A DNA stretch of 64,000 nt from Batkoa obscura (lineage: Eukaryota; Entomophthoromycota; Entomophthoromycetes; Entomophthorales; Batkoaceae), in the NCBI GenBank assembly GCA_030770535.1, contig JASVEC010000002.1, positions 682,001 through 746,000 on the forward strand, written 5' to 3'. A program made the translations under genes and the position numbers. Below the pieces are notes generated by a model that worked only from the letters and a program-made list of their open reading frames with translations, searched no databases and was not told the DNA's origin. Positions 33,312 to 44,248 of the stretch are shown here, piece by piece. The first letter of the stretch is position 1; the number at the start of each line of letters is the position of its first letter.

Positions 33312-33386
33312 ATATTATGTATTCTTATTTTATAATAAAAAACTTATTTTTATAAAATTTTAAGCAAAGTTTTTAAAACATAAAAT

Positions 33387-33486
33387 GGGAGTGTTTTTTT
33401 TTGGCTTCATTACTTTTTCCATCTTTTAAGCGCTATTTGCGTGGAAAAATTATTAGTAAAATTCTTAAACACAAAAATACATCCCC
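33387..33486 (-). mobile_element. G4-MITE copy 13
   Basis: 100 bp, GGGAGTGT to ACATCCCC; flanks AAAT and ATAT, one mismatch in the duplication. Confidence 0.88.
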
Positions 33487-34013
33487 ATATACTTGTCCTT
33501 TTATTATGACCAAGTGAGCCTTGACCTACTAACATGGCAATAACAGCATTTTACTAAAGAAAATAGCTATTAAGAGGATTTTAATATAGCTCAATTAAAA
33601 TTATTACGAATTTTGAACACAAAAATACAACGATTAAAGTACTAAAAGTACATAATATTTTTTTCAGAATTTCGATAACTATATTAAAGCTCAGCTACTG
33701 ATATTCCTTTTTTACATACTACCACCGAAGCTCCAACTTCAAGCCTTCAGTTAAGATAATCTTGAAACACCCCTTCTACTTGATTACATTCTTTTTCACA
33801 TTTTACCTATTGGATAATTAGGTTGAAATAAATTAAAATACCTAATATAGCATGGAAGGTATGTATGTACTTTTAATAATTTTTTACCAAAATAAATCGA
33901 AATTATTTTGGATGCTAAAATAAAATGTTACAATTATGAACATGGCTTGATTATTTTTTATAAATCGAAGGAGGTACTTATATACATTTTTATCAAATTT
34001 CATAATCTATTTT

Positions 34014-34107
34014 AAAGTGTCTTTTTGTTCCATCACTCTTTTTATCTTTTAGGTGCTATTGAGCCGAAAAAATGGTATTAGATTTCTTCGATAAAAAGGG
34101 AAATCCT
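34014..34107 (-). mobile_element. G4-MITE copy 14 (very degenerate)
   Basis: TTCCATCACTCTTTTTATC and GGTGCTATTGAGCCGAAAAA recall the family core; ends not resolved. Confidence 0.55.
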
Positions 34108-34570
34108 TATATATTAATTGGCTATAATGTTTGGTTTTTTCGGTTCAATTTCAAAGTGGAATTTCTAGTTGAACAAAAATTACTTCAATTGTTTCTGAAA
34201 AATTAAAAACAGTCACATTCTACTTTTATTGCTCTTCAAAAGATTACAACACAGCAATTATTTCAATCGATTGACACATTACAATATTCAATTAAGTAAT
34301 TGACAGTATTAATTTAATACATAATGAACAAAAAGATCAACAGCAATAGTGAATGATTTTCTTTCTAGCAAAAAATAATGCCCAAATTAGACTCTAAAAG
34401 GCCAAATCTTTTAATTTTAGCCACAAAAAATTGAAAAAATAAAATTGAGTGACACTAAAGATAATCATATCAATTAGACTATCACAAGTTGAAATAAATA
34501 CAAATATAATAAATTGGGATATTCACTTTTTATATTAATTTTAATATTTAAAAAATTACATATTAAAAAA

Positions 34571-36682
34571 ATGAAAAATTTAATTGCTGCACTGGCTGCT
34601 GCCAATTTAATCTTAGCCGCACCAAGCCAAGCACCTAATAAGCATGAGTTGCGCAATAACAACTTACCTATCAACAATGTGAAACCTCAAATGGCTAAAC
34701 CAGATAATAAAGAAAGTAATGAATACTTATTATTGACTGATGCGCCAGAAGATACCTTGAATGCCCCACAGGCTCCCAATGGAAAGAGTTTAAAGAAACC
34801 AAATGATTATATATTATTGCAACCTCAACCAAAGACATTTGATCCCAACGAAAATCATGATTTTGTACTATTAGAGCCAACTCAAGAACCTGATTCTAGA
34901 CCTATTGTCGAACGTAAAGGTTCTATGGATGATTTCGTATTATTAACTCCTCCCACAGATGATAATGAAGAACCTAAGCCATTAAGTGATTTATTAAATA
35001 CAATTGAAGAAAAATCACCTAAAGAAGATTTAATTGATGACAAGACTTCTCCCGACAATGCTTTAGACCTTGATAATGTATCTGATAATAATGAAAGTAC
35101 TAATAGAAAGAGACCCAATTCTTATAAAAAAGGATACGGTAATAACGGATATAAGAAGAAAGGATATGGTAATAATGGATATAAGAGGAAGCCATATGGA
35201 AGCAATGGATATGGAAAACAAAGATTGTGTGATGGTGGCGCTAAGGGTGATGCTAATAACAAAGTAAGATGTCTACCACCCGTTGACTTATCGACTGCTG
35301 TTCCTTTCCTTCCTGGCCCTGCTATTGTTGGTGATGATATTGATATTGATATTGATATTGATGGTAATGGTGATATTGATCCTGGCTTTAGTAAAATTCC
35401 AGCTGGAGGTGATATTGATCCTGGCTTTGGCAAAATTCCAGATGAAGGTGATAAAAAGAACGATAACAAAGATGATAAACATCCTTCAGCATCAACTAAA
35501 GAAGCCGATAGTAAAAAACCAGAAGATAAAAAGGATGACAAAGTAACTTCTGATGATGTTGATGACATTCTCGAAGGTGGTGATAAAGATAATAACAAAG
35601 ATTCTACTCCTGTCAAATCTGATGATAAGAAAGGTGAAAAGAAACCAGAAGGAATAAAACAAACCGCTCCTATTACATCAGGAAACAAAGATACTAAAGA
35701 TAAACCAAAGAAAGAAGAAGATTTAAGTGATCTTTTCACTGGTATTGATGATGACATTGAAGTTCATAGAGATGATGATAATATTGATGCTCATAATGAT
35801 AGTAATGCTACTGATAATACTGATAATGCTGATATCACCGATGATCTTATTGTTGAGTTACCAAGTGAAGATAAACCAGTTAAAGGTGATTCTAATAAAC
35901 CAAAGGATTATGCTGATAAAAATGCCTCTTCTGGAAAAGATAAACCAAAAGATACTTCTTCTGGAAATGACAAACCAAAAGATACTTCTTCTGGAAAAGA
36001 TAAACCAAAAGATACTTCTTCTGGAAATGACAAACCAAAAGATACTAAAAATGAATCAAAAGATGATAATTTGATTGGTATTTTCCCGGATGAAGATGAT
36101 TTAGCTAAAATTGATTTAGATGGTGAAATTGAAGATGACGGCTTCATTGGTATCTTCCCAGGTGAAGATAAATCAACTAAAGCTGATACTAATAAACCAA
36201 AAGATAATAATGACAAACCAAAAGATAATAATGACAAGCCAAAAGATAATAAAGATAAACCAAAAGATATTAATGACATCGATGATTTTATTGGTATTTT
36301 CCCAGGTGAAGATGATTCCACTAATGTTGATTTAGATGGTGATAGTAAAAACGATGATAATATCGATGATTTCTTGAACTTAGTTGAAGAACCTAATAAA
36401 GCTCCTAATAAGGATTCTGATAAAGAAACTCATCCTTCGAGAGGAGGTGCTTCTGGAGATAATAAACCTCATGATGGAAAACAAAAACATGGTAGACCAG
36501 GGTATGGAAAACCAAGTTATGGAAGGCCAGGGTATGGAAAACCAAGTTATGGAAGGCCAGGGTATGAGAAACCAAGTTATGGTAGAAAACCATATGGTAA
36601 ACCAAGTTATGGGAAACCAAATTATGGTAAATCTAGAAGAATAAGACCAACTCCAATTGCTAAGCTTGATTTAAAATTATAG
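34571..36682 (+). CDS. Repetitive Asp/Lys/Pro-rich secreted protein with GYGKP tail
   Basis: A 703-aa protein I do not recognise. The ATG at 34571 opens a signal peptide (MKNLIAALAAANLILAAPS); the frame extends upstream only to a TTG. Parts in order: four spaced short motifs Y/F-(I/L/V)-LL-x-(P/D) (residues about 48-125); Gly/Tyr/Lys 10-mers of the KGYGNNGYKK type (about 187-215); a Cys pair (about 223 and 238); an Asp-Ile alternating stretch with two DIDPGFxKIP repeats; a long Asp/Lys/Pro region with 10-residue SSGxDKPKDT repeats alternating Lys and Asn, three FIGIFPxED modules and 7-residue NDKPKDN repeats; and a basic GRPGYGKPSY repeat tail. No GPI or membrane end. The acidic low-complexity body with a basic Tyr/Gly tail suggests an extracellular matrix or adhesive protein; that is inference. 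Confidence 0.8.
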   Translation: MKNLIAALAAANLILAAPSQAPNKHELRNNNLPINNVKPQMAKPDNKESNEYLLLTDAPEDTLNAPQAPNGKSLKKPNDYILLQPQPKTFDPNENHDFVLLEPTQEPDSRPIVERKGSMDDFVLLTPPTDDNEEPKPLSDLLNTIEEKSPKEDLIDDKTSPDNALDLDNVSDNNESTNRKRPNSYKKGYGNNGYKKKGYGNNGYKRKPYGSNGYGKQRLCDGGAKGDANNKVRCLPPVDLSTAVPFLPGPAIVGDDIDIDIDIDGNGDIDPGFSKIPAGGDIDPGFGKIPDEGDKKNDNKDDKHPSASTKEADSKKPEDKKDDKVTSDDVDDILEGGDKDNNKDSTPVKSDDKKGEKKPEGIKQTAPITSGNKDTKDKPKKEEDLSDLFTGIDDDIEVHRDDDNIDAHNDSNATDNTDNADITDDLIVELPSEDKPVKGDSNKPKDYADKNASSGKDKPKDTSSGNDKPKDTSSGKDKPKDTSSGNDKPKDTKNESKDDNLIGIFPDEDDLAKIDLDGEIEDDGFIGIFPGEDKSTKADTNKPKDNNDKPKDNNDKPKDNKDKPKDINDIDDFIGIFPGEDDSTNVDLDGDSKNDDNIDDFLNLVEEPNKAPNKDSDKETHPSRGGASGDNKPHDGKQKHGRPGYGKPSYGRPGYGKPSYGRPGYEKPSYGRKPYGKPSYGKPNYGKSRRIRPTPIAKLDLKL
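35134..35217. repeat. 30-bp tandem repeat (KGYGNNGYKK type)
   Basis: Three in-frame 30-nt units encoding Gly/Tyr/Lys-rich decapeptides. Confidence 0.85.
35928..36048. repeat. 30-bp tandem repeat with alternating units
   Basis: Four units encoding SSGKDKPKDT and SSGNDKPKDT in strict alternation, so the true period may be 60 bp. Confidence 0.88.
36490..36632. repeat. 30-bp tandem repeat (GRPGYGKPSY type)
   Basis: About three full 30-nt units plus shorter GKPSY/GKPNY variants encoding the basic C-terminal tail. Confidence 0.85.
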
Positions 36683-37690
36683 TCATCGGAAGTTAACTAT
36701 AATTTAATAAATTTATTTATTTTTATAAATTATTCTTAGAATTTTGTTTTATTTTTATTTATGCGTATTTTTAAAAATGTTTGCCTGAGAAGAGATAAAA
36801 GGTTAAATTAAGCTTCAATTAAGGCCTATTTTCTAATTTCAAAAATCTTATGAAGTGGCAGATTCTTTTATTTTGAGTTGACTTTTATTAATGGGGATGT
36901 TTTTTTGTTTAAGAATTTTACTAACAACCTTTCCACTTAATAGCGCTTAAAAAAATGGAAAAATAATGAAATCAAAAAAAACATCCCCAATAAATAAAAT
37001 TTTAAATGGTTAAATTCAAAGTTCTAAGGAGAGAAGAATGATTCAATATTTATAGCTACAGATAATTTCTTTGACCACAAGCTTAATTCGAACTCCAATC
37101 TATTCAGTTTAAGCTACCTATTGTACATTACATTATCTGGTAGTTATAGAAGAAATATAATTATTATATGTAATTATAAGTGGGGCTTTTTTAAAAAAGA
37201 ACTTTATAATATTAAAATCAATTTCAAACATATTATTTCAATAATTTTATAATATTGCTATTCGATAAACTTAAACTATCAAATAATAATAAAAATACCT
37301 TTATTTTTATTATTATTTTAGTACTGAGTTGATTTAAAGATACCGTTAAAAAGATATAAAACAAACGTACTTATATAGTTGGACTTTAATGATTATAATA
37401 ATATAATAAGATTGTCAAATAAATTTATACTTTCGTATCTTTGAGTAATAGCTTATCTATATTTAAAAATAATAACCAAAATTTATTCAATAGGATTATA
37501 AACTGCCATTGAATTAATGAATATAAATTTAAAGATACTAAAAATCAATATTTAAAACTAACTGAAAAATGAGATTTTGATTTTCGGAAATTAAAAAAAT
37601 TCAAAGAATATAAATAAACTTTTGTTTATTACAAACCCACTTTTAACTCAACTATTTAATTTAATAATTCCTTGCATCTCTTATTTAATA
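36683..37690. other. Intergenic with one MITE
   Basis: Contains the 3' region of the repetitive protein gene, the MITE at 36893-36988 and AT-rich sequence; no gene recognised. Confidence 0.6.
36893..36988 (+). mobile_element. G4-MITE copy 15
   Basis: 96 bp, GGGGATGT to ACATCCCC; left flank TTAAT, right flank AATAA, consistent with a TAAT duplication that lost one base. Lies 211 nt after the stop of the upstream gene. Confidence 0.9.
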
Positions 37691-38008
37691 ATGAAATATA
37701 TAACCATTATCTTATCATTACTTACTTTAATTCATTCGAATACAGCACAATCTATTGCAGAGATAGGTTTTAATACACCAGAACATGCAGCTACTTTAAT
37801 GAAACCAGAAGCTAAAATAATTAATATTGATGAAAGATATGATTATTTAATGCCCAAACAAGAAGAATTTAACAACTTAAATGATTTATATTTAATTTAT
37901 TTAGATGTTACTACGGGTAATGAATACTATAAAGTTCACGTTAAAGAAAGAAAGTTTTCAAAATTATTAAACGAGTTATTATTCTTTGATAATTTTTTTA
38001 AAGTTTAG
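37691..38008 (+). CDS. Small secreted protein, unknown
   Basis: 105 aa. The ATG at 37691 opens a signal peptide (MKYITIILSLLTLIHSNTAQ); the frame extends upstream only to a TTG. The mature part (about 85 aa) is mixed charged and hydrophobic with no Cys, and contains DLYLIYLDVTTGNEYYKVHV, which looks like paired beta strands. No known family recognised. Its 3' end faces the 3' end of the kexin gene with 71 nt between stops. Single exon. Small secreted fungal proteins of this size can be effectors or wall-associated factors; nothing here decides. Confidence 0.6.
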   Translation: MKYITIILSLLTLIHSNTAQSIAEIGFNTPEHAATLMKPEAKIINIDERYDYLMPKQEEFNNLNDLYLIYLDVTTGNEYYKVHVKERKFSKLLNELLFFDNFFKV

Positions 38009-38079
38009 ACTAAATTGAATAAAATTATTTAAACAAAATCAATATTTATTATTGTTATATTACTATTATTTTATTACTA

Positions 38080-39969
38080 TTATAAAAAATCTTTAAAATA
38101 ATTAAATATCTTGGACATTCTATTTAACTTAGAATATGATGGATATCTAATAATTGGTTTTGATTGGCCATAAAAAATGATTGAATAATTAATGAATTTT
38201 CCATGTTTAAAATTATGATGGTGAATATCTTTAACTTTTAATTTCCATTCACCAACAATTGGCTCATCAAAATGTTTAACTGTCATTACAGTCCAATCTT
38301 CAAAACCTTCATTAGATTTATCATAAGGTCTAGATTCAATGACTTTTGATACAATATTATTAGGTGAAATTAATTCCATTTCAACATCTCTTCTTCTGTC
38401 ATGTTTAATATTAACTTTAATAGTAACATGTTCCAAAGTATCAAAGTTATTACTATTTACCATTTCAGGAGTAACAATAATAGATGTCAATAAACCATCA
38501 TTAGTTTCTGGAATTCTTTCATCTACTTCAATTGTAGGTATCTGGATTTGAGTTTGTGGACGTACGTTTTGGAAATGAATAGCAGCATCAATGAACCTAC
38601 TAGCATCCATTTTACCATAACCAAACATATTTGAATAAGGTCTTCCAACGTAAGTAGTAGCCCAAGATGGATGATCTAAAGAAACAGGTACTGAATTTTG
38701 AATAATCAAATGTTGAATATCTCTCCAAGAAAGATCAGGTCTAGCTTCTAAAGCTAAAGCTACTACTCCAGAAATTAAAGGACCAGCAGCACTAGTACCC
38801 GAATGTTTTGAAGTACATTTACCATTAACATCCGTAGTAAATATAGTATCTCTACCATTATCATCTCCTGAATAAGTCACTAAAAGTAAAGCTGAGCAAC
38901 CTTCTGAATATTTCGGTATTTTATTGTATCGATCAATAGCACCCACAGCAATTGTATAAATAGAATTAACATAACCATCAAAATTACAATTATCTTTATA
39001 TAAACCCCCATTACCACTAGCAAATACATAAACATTACCTCTACCTTGACGACCATTAGTAATTGAATTTATTATACTTTTTTGAGCTATTTTGGATGGT
39101 TCACCAATACTTTGACCATCATCTTGTGGTCCCCATGAACAAGAATAAATATCATTTAAATCATTACGATAACTTAATGCACTTGCTTCTGAATGAGCAT
39201 ATAATGGGGCTGATAATGCCCGAATACCACTCACTTTAGAATTATAGGCAATACCTACCCCACAAGCATTATCTTTGGCTGCACTAACTTCACCAGCACA
39301 TCGAGTTCCATGGGAATCACTACCTAATTTTGGTATTGGATCAGTACTATTGGTATTAAAATCATAACTTGCTAATGGATCATATTTATAACTAAATTCT
39401 TCATTTAAATGATCTAAACCATCATCAACAAAAGCAACCGTTATCCCCTTTCCAGTTAAACCCCTTTCCCATACAGGTAATAGATTCAAATCATTGCCTT
39501 TATTTCTTTTATTTAATATATGCCATTGATGACTAAAACCAGGATCTCTTATATTTAATTCACTACGTGCTTGTAATTCTCGAACTTCTAGTTCTCTTTT
39601 ATTAAGTTCTCGGTGAAACAATTTGGGTAATATTCTTCTTTTATAAACTTTAGAAATCTCTTGATGTTCAATATCTAATATATTTTTAGCTATATGATCC
39701 CCAAATTGTTGTTGGTGTTTTTTTATCATTAAGTTGATTCCTTCTTTTTCTTCATAATGGGCTACTTTGGCTTTGTATAGATAATGGTTGGGAACACTTA
39801 AGACTGGTTCTTGATATTCTAAATTCAGCGATGAATCGATTCTTTTTGGATCCAGTCCAGGAGATAATTCCAAGACTACAAAATGATGCTTCTGTTGGTC
39901 AACAATTTGAGTTGCTTCAATTAAGTTGCTTGTATATAGTGCTAGATAGAATATCGAAGAAAATAGCAT
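38080..39969 (-). CDS. Kexin-like subtilase (proprotein convertase)
   Basis: Serine endoprotease (S8B) cleaving secretory proproteins after dibasic sites. 629 aa, single exon. Seen: signal peptide (1-19), pro-region with basic cleavage sites (KRR about 110, NKR about 153), catalytic Asp182 (VAFVDDGLDH), His219 (DSHGTRCAGE), oxyanion Asn319 (ASGNGG), Ser392 (HSGTSAAGP), then a P domain (about 490-605, with LEHVTIKVNIKHDRR and GEWKLKVKDI). Furin/Kex2 features present are the DDGLDH and HGTRCAGE motifs. Yeast Kex2 ends in a Ser/Thr stalk, membrane helix and cytosolic tail; here the ORF stops about 25 residues after the P domain, so the enzyme may be soluble. Kexin may process the Ser-rich and small secreted proteins of this window; that is inference. 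Its 3' end faces the small secreted gene. Confidence 0.93.
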   Translation of the reverse strand: MLFSSIFYLALYTSNLIEATQIVDQQKHHFVVLELSPGLDPKRIDSSLNLEYQEPVLSVPNHYLYKAKVAHYEEKEGINLMIKKHQQQFGDHIAKNILDIEHQEISKVYKRRILPKLFHRELNKRELEVRELQARSELNIRDPGFSHQWHILNKRNKGNDLNLLPVWERGLTGKGITVAFVDDGLDHLNEEFSYKYDPLASYDFNTNSTDPIPKLGSDSHGTRCAGEVSAAKDNACGVGIAYNSKVSGIRALSAPLYAHSEASALSYRNDLNDIYSCSWGPQDDGQSIGEPSKIAQKSIINSITNGRQGRGNVYVFASGNGGLYKDNCNFDGYVNSIYTIAVGAIDRYNKIPKYSEGCSALLLVTYSGDDNGRDTIFTTDVNGKCTSKHSGTSAAGPLISGVVALALEARPDLSWRDIQHLIIQNSVPVSLDHPSWATTYVGRPYSNMFGYGKMDASRFIDAAIHFQNVRPQTQIQIPTIEVDERIPETNDGLLTSIIVTPEMVNSNNFDTLEHVTIKVNIKHDRRRDVEMELISPNNIVSKVIESRPYDKSNEGFEDWTVMTVKHFDEPIVGEWKLKVKDIHHHNFKHGKFINYSIIFYGQSKPIIRYPSYSKLNRMSKIFNYFKDFL

Positions 39970-42212
39970 GGCTGATATGAATTGATATGGATTAAATTAA
40001 GATAAAGTATCAAAAACACAATATGAATAATTTAATAAAAATAGGAATAAACCTATGTACAATAAGTATATATATACAAATGAATACTTCTAATTAATGT
40101 AATTAATTACTAGCGTTATATACTTTTTAATAACAATTGAAAAATACTACAATTAATAAATTAACTAATAAATTTCTCCTTTATTTGAATTCTACTATTA
40201 CTTAATTTGTCCTTTTTTTAAAAATAATTTGTTATTGTTATTCCTTCAATTTGAGCAATTATTATTTGAGTTTTTATAAAATTATTACTCATTTTTTATT
40301 GCTTGTTTTGAAAGTTCTTAACCCATTTTATGCCCCCTTTCAGTATTTACGGAAATGTAACTAGCATCCAAAATACTCCGTGAATTTGCAAACTAATTAT
40401 AGTTTTGCAAAATTGGTTCAGAAGTTGTAATAAAATTAATGATTAAATTATTAATAGCTAGCGGATATATTAGATTGCAATGAAATAGTTGATTGACTTT
40501 AAAATTTAAAAAGTGGAATTCAATTGTTTTTATTTGTTGTAAAAAAAGAGACCCATTGTTAGGGAAAATAAAAGTCAAAAGTGACTTGTATTTCCAAACT
40601 TTGGAATTTGATTCCTGTTTTCTATTGAAATTTTCTAAAAACGAGGAAATCATTAATATGCATTAAGAAGGAAAGAGGAATTCTTTCTGCAAAGATTCTT
40701 ATATAGTGTCAAAGGAAAAAGGTATTGATGTAAAGTTTTACAATTAAAACAAATTTGGTATGGAAGGAGTTAATGAGCAGCAAAATGGAACATATAATCA
40801 TGTAGTAAGTTAATTTGTTGAAATTTAAAGAAACATGAATAGTAATCTAACTCAAACGATACATAAAGAGCTAATATAGGCGAAAAATATTAATAAATAC
40901 AATTTTTATTCTCATTTAAAAAAGTTTATGTACAATTAGTTTTTGATGGTAGAAATTATTACTCTCAAAGCTTTAGTCTCTTTTTTGATTTTTTGGTGTT
41001 ATATGTTATAATAATATTATGAATAGGTCATTTATTATATATTATAGTAGTCTTTTGGATACTATACATAATCTCAGCTCATCATATTTTTTACTAGAGT
41101 CTAATTCTTCCAATTTGATCTAATTAAGTAAAAATTTCGTATTCAGTTGAGCTTTCTGTTTAATAAAATTTTGCACAAAGGAGAGCAAACCATTTACTAT
41201 AAACCAAAGCACTTGGTATTTCATAACTTCCAAGAATTAAAAATAACGGATAAAGCGAATCAATTATCCAATCTCTAGCATTTCCAATGTTGAAATATCA
41301 CATTGAATTCAATACTAGTTATTTTAATGACAATTTGCATCAATGGAAGCCATTCTTGCTTATCTTGATAGATAAAATAACCCACTTTCATCTTTTAAAT
41401 AAGTCAACTTCCCATAATCATATAATTCATTGTTTTTCAACCTACAGCAGGTAATAGTACTCAATCTAGGTATCAAAAAGTTAGAGGATTGTTACCTTCA
41501 TTTACTCTTACAGTGTTGCGGTATTGCATAGTTTTTAACTATAGCATGACATTTGCTTCCATGCTCATCACATGGTCAAAGTCAGTAGATTTCAAGTGAA
41601 AGTGTTTGCAATGTAAGGTTTCGAAGAATTTAAGCATGTGAGCACTTAATTATATGTTAGGAAAAAGACTAAACTGTAGCTTTCCAACATGCATTTTTTT
41701 AGATACATAGATTTTTGAATTGTTTTTATAGTGGTCTTTTGCATTTTGTAATAGCAATACTATATAGTATTCGTTATGATGATATAATGTTTATTACAAG
41801 TTTGAGATTAAAAAACAATTTGAAGTAAAAAATAAATCTATAAAGACAACACAAGTAAAAAAATGCTTTGAACTTTAATCTCTAAGTTCATGTAAATTGA
41901 GTTACATGGATGTGGTTGAAGGATATTGAATCCTTAAAAGGAATGATGTTTTATATGTTTGCCACTCAGGATAATTGGTTAAATTCAATCTAGAAAAAAT
42001 TCGGGTTGTTTGTTTCAAGATATTGCCCACTTTAATTGAGTATAAATTTCAAAAAAATTCTTTCATAAACAAAAAATATATTAACCTGTTTATTATTGAG
42101 ATTAAAAAAACAAAATGTCAGATTTTATTAACATTAATTTCAATTTATTATAAAAAAAACTATATCCATTCTCTTTGACTTCCATCAATAAAAAAATCTT
42201 TATAAATATACT
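39970..42212. other. Intergenic, kexin upstream region
   Basis: 2.2 kb. A TATATATA run near 40067-40075 may belong to the kexin promoter. No gene is supported; an 86-codon frame at 40393-40653 has no recognisable motif. Confidence 0.5.
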
Positions 42213-42398
42213 TTAGTTCTTACCAGGGGGATAACGAACAAAGAAAGGATCATGTTGTTTAGCATTAGGTACTCGATTATGATTTAAGCCGTTTTTAAAA
42301 CTTCTTCTTAAATAAGGTCGATGAATGGGTAGTCCATTGATGTTAGGCAAAGTTAAGCCAATTACTAAAGCTACTAGAAAGGTACTATTTTTAATCAT
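42213..42398 (-). CDS. Small secreted basic peptide (61 aa)
   Basis: The ATG at 42396-42398 opens a signal peptide (MIKNSTFLVALVIGLTLPNI) followed by a 38-residue, Arg/Asn/His/Pro-rich mature part with an internal LRR dibasic site and the end VRYPPGKN. No Cys. TATATAAG (minus) lies about 37-45 nt before the ATG, which supports expression. The ORF upstream of this ATG would need a TTG start. A secreted peptide, possibly kexin-processed (RR), is the best description; family unknown. Confidence 0.45.
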   Translation of the reverse strand: MIKNSTFLVALVIGLTLPNINGLPIHRPYLRRSFKNGLNHNRVPNAKQHDPFFVRYPPGKN

Positions 42399-42661
42399 TT
42401 TGATTGTTGTATTTAAAAGAGAAAATATCAATGCTTATATAATGCTAGCAATTTTAAAAAATTATCGAATCGTTGATCAAATCCCTCATTTATATCTCTT
42501 TTTAAAAATTGATTCATTAAGTTTTTACACTGCTTCAAATTAGCAGAATGAGAGTTTGTTTCAGTGTTTTGAATTGAGATTACAAGAAATGATTACAATG
42601 AATTTAATTTATTGTTTAATTGTTAATTTTTATTAAAATCAATAATATACATACAACTTAT

Positions 42662-42760
42662 GGGGATGTACTTTTTTGTTTAAGAGCTTTACTAACAACC
42701 TTTCCACTCAAACAGCGCTTAAAAAATGGAGAAAATGATAAAACTAAAAAAAACATTCCC
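42662..42760 (+). mobile_element. G4-MITE copy 16
   Basis: 99 bp, GGGGATGT to ACATTCCC, with TTAT direct duplication at 42658-42661 and 42761-42764. Direct, not inverted, so it is a target duplication. Confidence 0.92.
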
Positions 42761-44125
42761 TTATTGTTAAAAATAAAAAGTTCAAAAATTCAACTTTTTA
42801 TATTCTTTTTTCAGTTTCTTACTTTTCTGAACAAATACGAAACGCAATGGTATAGAATTGCGTCAGTAAAGCGCTTTTAGGGTATTTGTTAATATTTTTT
42901 TTCTCACAATACAAGGATTACTGTTACAACCAATATCCTCTCTATTTTTAAAAAATATACTCACCAGGCTTGTAGGAAAACTAATATATATATAGTAACA
43001 ATAATGACACATAAATAAATAAACATACACTTAATGCATTAATCAACTACATTTTGTACATTTAAATTTATTTTTATGGAATCATAAATCCAGAGTAACT
43101 CAAAAAATTATTCTTTTTAAACTTAAATTCAAAATTAAATGAATAACTACTCCCTTTCTTTACCAAATGTTTTATACTAAAAACTAAACCATGGGCAATA
43201 CTACCACTCCTATTCTCTTATAATTTAATGCTTATCGTATCTATTTCCACCAACTTTAAATCTTAAATAAAAACTAACTTTTTAAAAAGTTATAAATAAG
43301 AGGTTATACTATAATTGTCACAAAGTTGTTAATCAATATCAAAGCTGGAAGCTAAAAAAGTAACACTTTGGGCTTTTTAAAATGAAAAGTAGAGTAATCT
43401 TTGACCTGAGCTCTTTATATATATGAGTTTAGATTTGCAATGCTTGACTATTGCTTAACATTCACTTCCTAAAAGGTTAGCTAAGATGATCAATTAGCTT
43501 TTAAAGAATAGATGTTGTTGTATAAGAGGTAATAGTGTCAATCTAAGAGTCTGTGTGTTTATGGAATTATTGTACTTATTTTGAGAAATTGATCTTTTTT
43601 CGTAATAATTATAATTAAAGATTCCATTAGGCATCGCTTTTATCCCTAATCTTTATCTAACCTTTCCTGGGACCATTGTATTTTTTCGATTCCCTCGGGC
43701 CCTTACAAGGTTAATAAGATAGCGAAGGAAAATATAACGCTACTTGAAGGCTTCCACAAGGATTTTGTTGCTTGTTTCTTTTTTTCAGTACTGTGTGCAA
43801 TCTATTGATATCACACCAAAACGGCATTTGCGGATAATCCCAAAATTCCTCATTTATAGCTCTCTTTATTGAATGGAGGACAGCTTGGAATGACGACTTC
43901 AATTTTGAAGTGGCAAGACTTATTAAGAAAAAGAAAAATAACAATAGTCTTCTATTGTGGCCTAGTTTTCCGTCTGTTTAACTTTCATGTTAATAAATTG
44001 CTCACTCAGGAATAGTAGCTTCTTTAAGAACATAAAAAAATTAATAAAGATTAAAAATAAGTTCATTAAATATGGATGATGATTATGATATACTACAATA
44101 TACAAATATAGTTCCAATGACATTT

Positions 44126-44226
44126 AAGGATGTATTTTTTTTTGTTTAAGAATTTTACTAACAATCTTTCCACTCAAATAGCGCTTAAAAAATGGAAAAA
44201 GTAATGAAATAAAAAAAAACATCCCC
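44126..44226 (+). mobile_element. G4-MITE copy 17
   Basis: 101 bp, AAGGATGT to ACATCCCC, with ATTT direct duplication at 44122-44125 and 44227-44230. It begins 22 nt after the stop of the S28 peptidase gene and so lies in its likely 3' UTR. Confidence 0.92.
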
Positions 44227-44248
44227 ATTTATTAATTCATACTACTTT

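Larger units (their letters stand above)
29753..34570. other. Large intergenic region with LTRs and MITEs
   Basis: 4.8 kb. From 29.8 to 31.7 kb nothing is recognised. From 31.7 to 34.1 kb lie six MITE copies or fragments and two adjacent solo LTRs. No gene supported. Confidence 0.65.
42399..44248. other. Intergenic with two MITEs
   Basis: Holds MITE copies at 42662-42760 and 44126-44226. A stretch near 43600-43990 is visibly less AT-rich than its surroundings, but no protein family is recognisable in it. Confidence 0.55.

Noticed and set aside
35122-35757. 211-codon antisense frame under the repetitive secreted protein
   Set aside because: Low-complexity Ser/Pro/Leu string produced by codon bias of the sense repeats; other frames over 34.5-36.7 kb are the same effect.
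40393-40653. 86-codon minus-strand frame
   Set aside because: Has an ATG but no motif, no signal peptide and no paralogue; length is not unusual for chance.
43711-43944. 77-codon minus-strand frame in a less AT-rich patch
   Set aside because: No recognisable domain; the start string FFFFLISLA comes from a homopolymer run. Kept only as a composition note.
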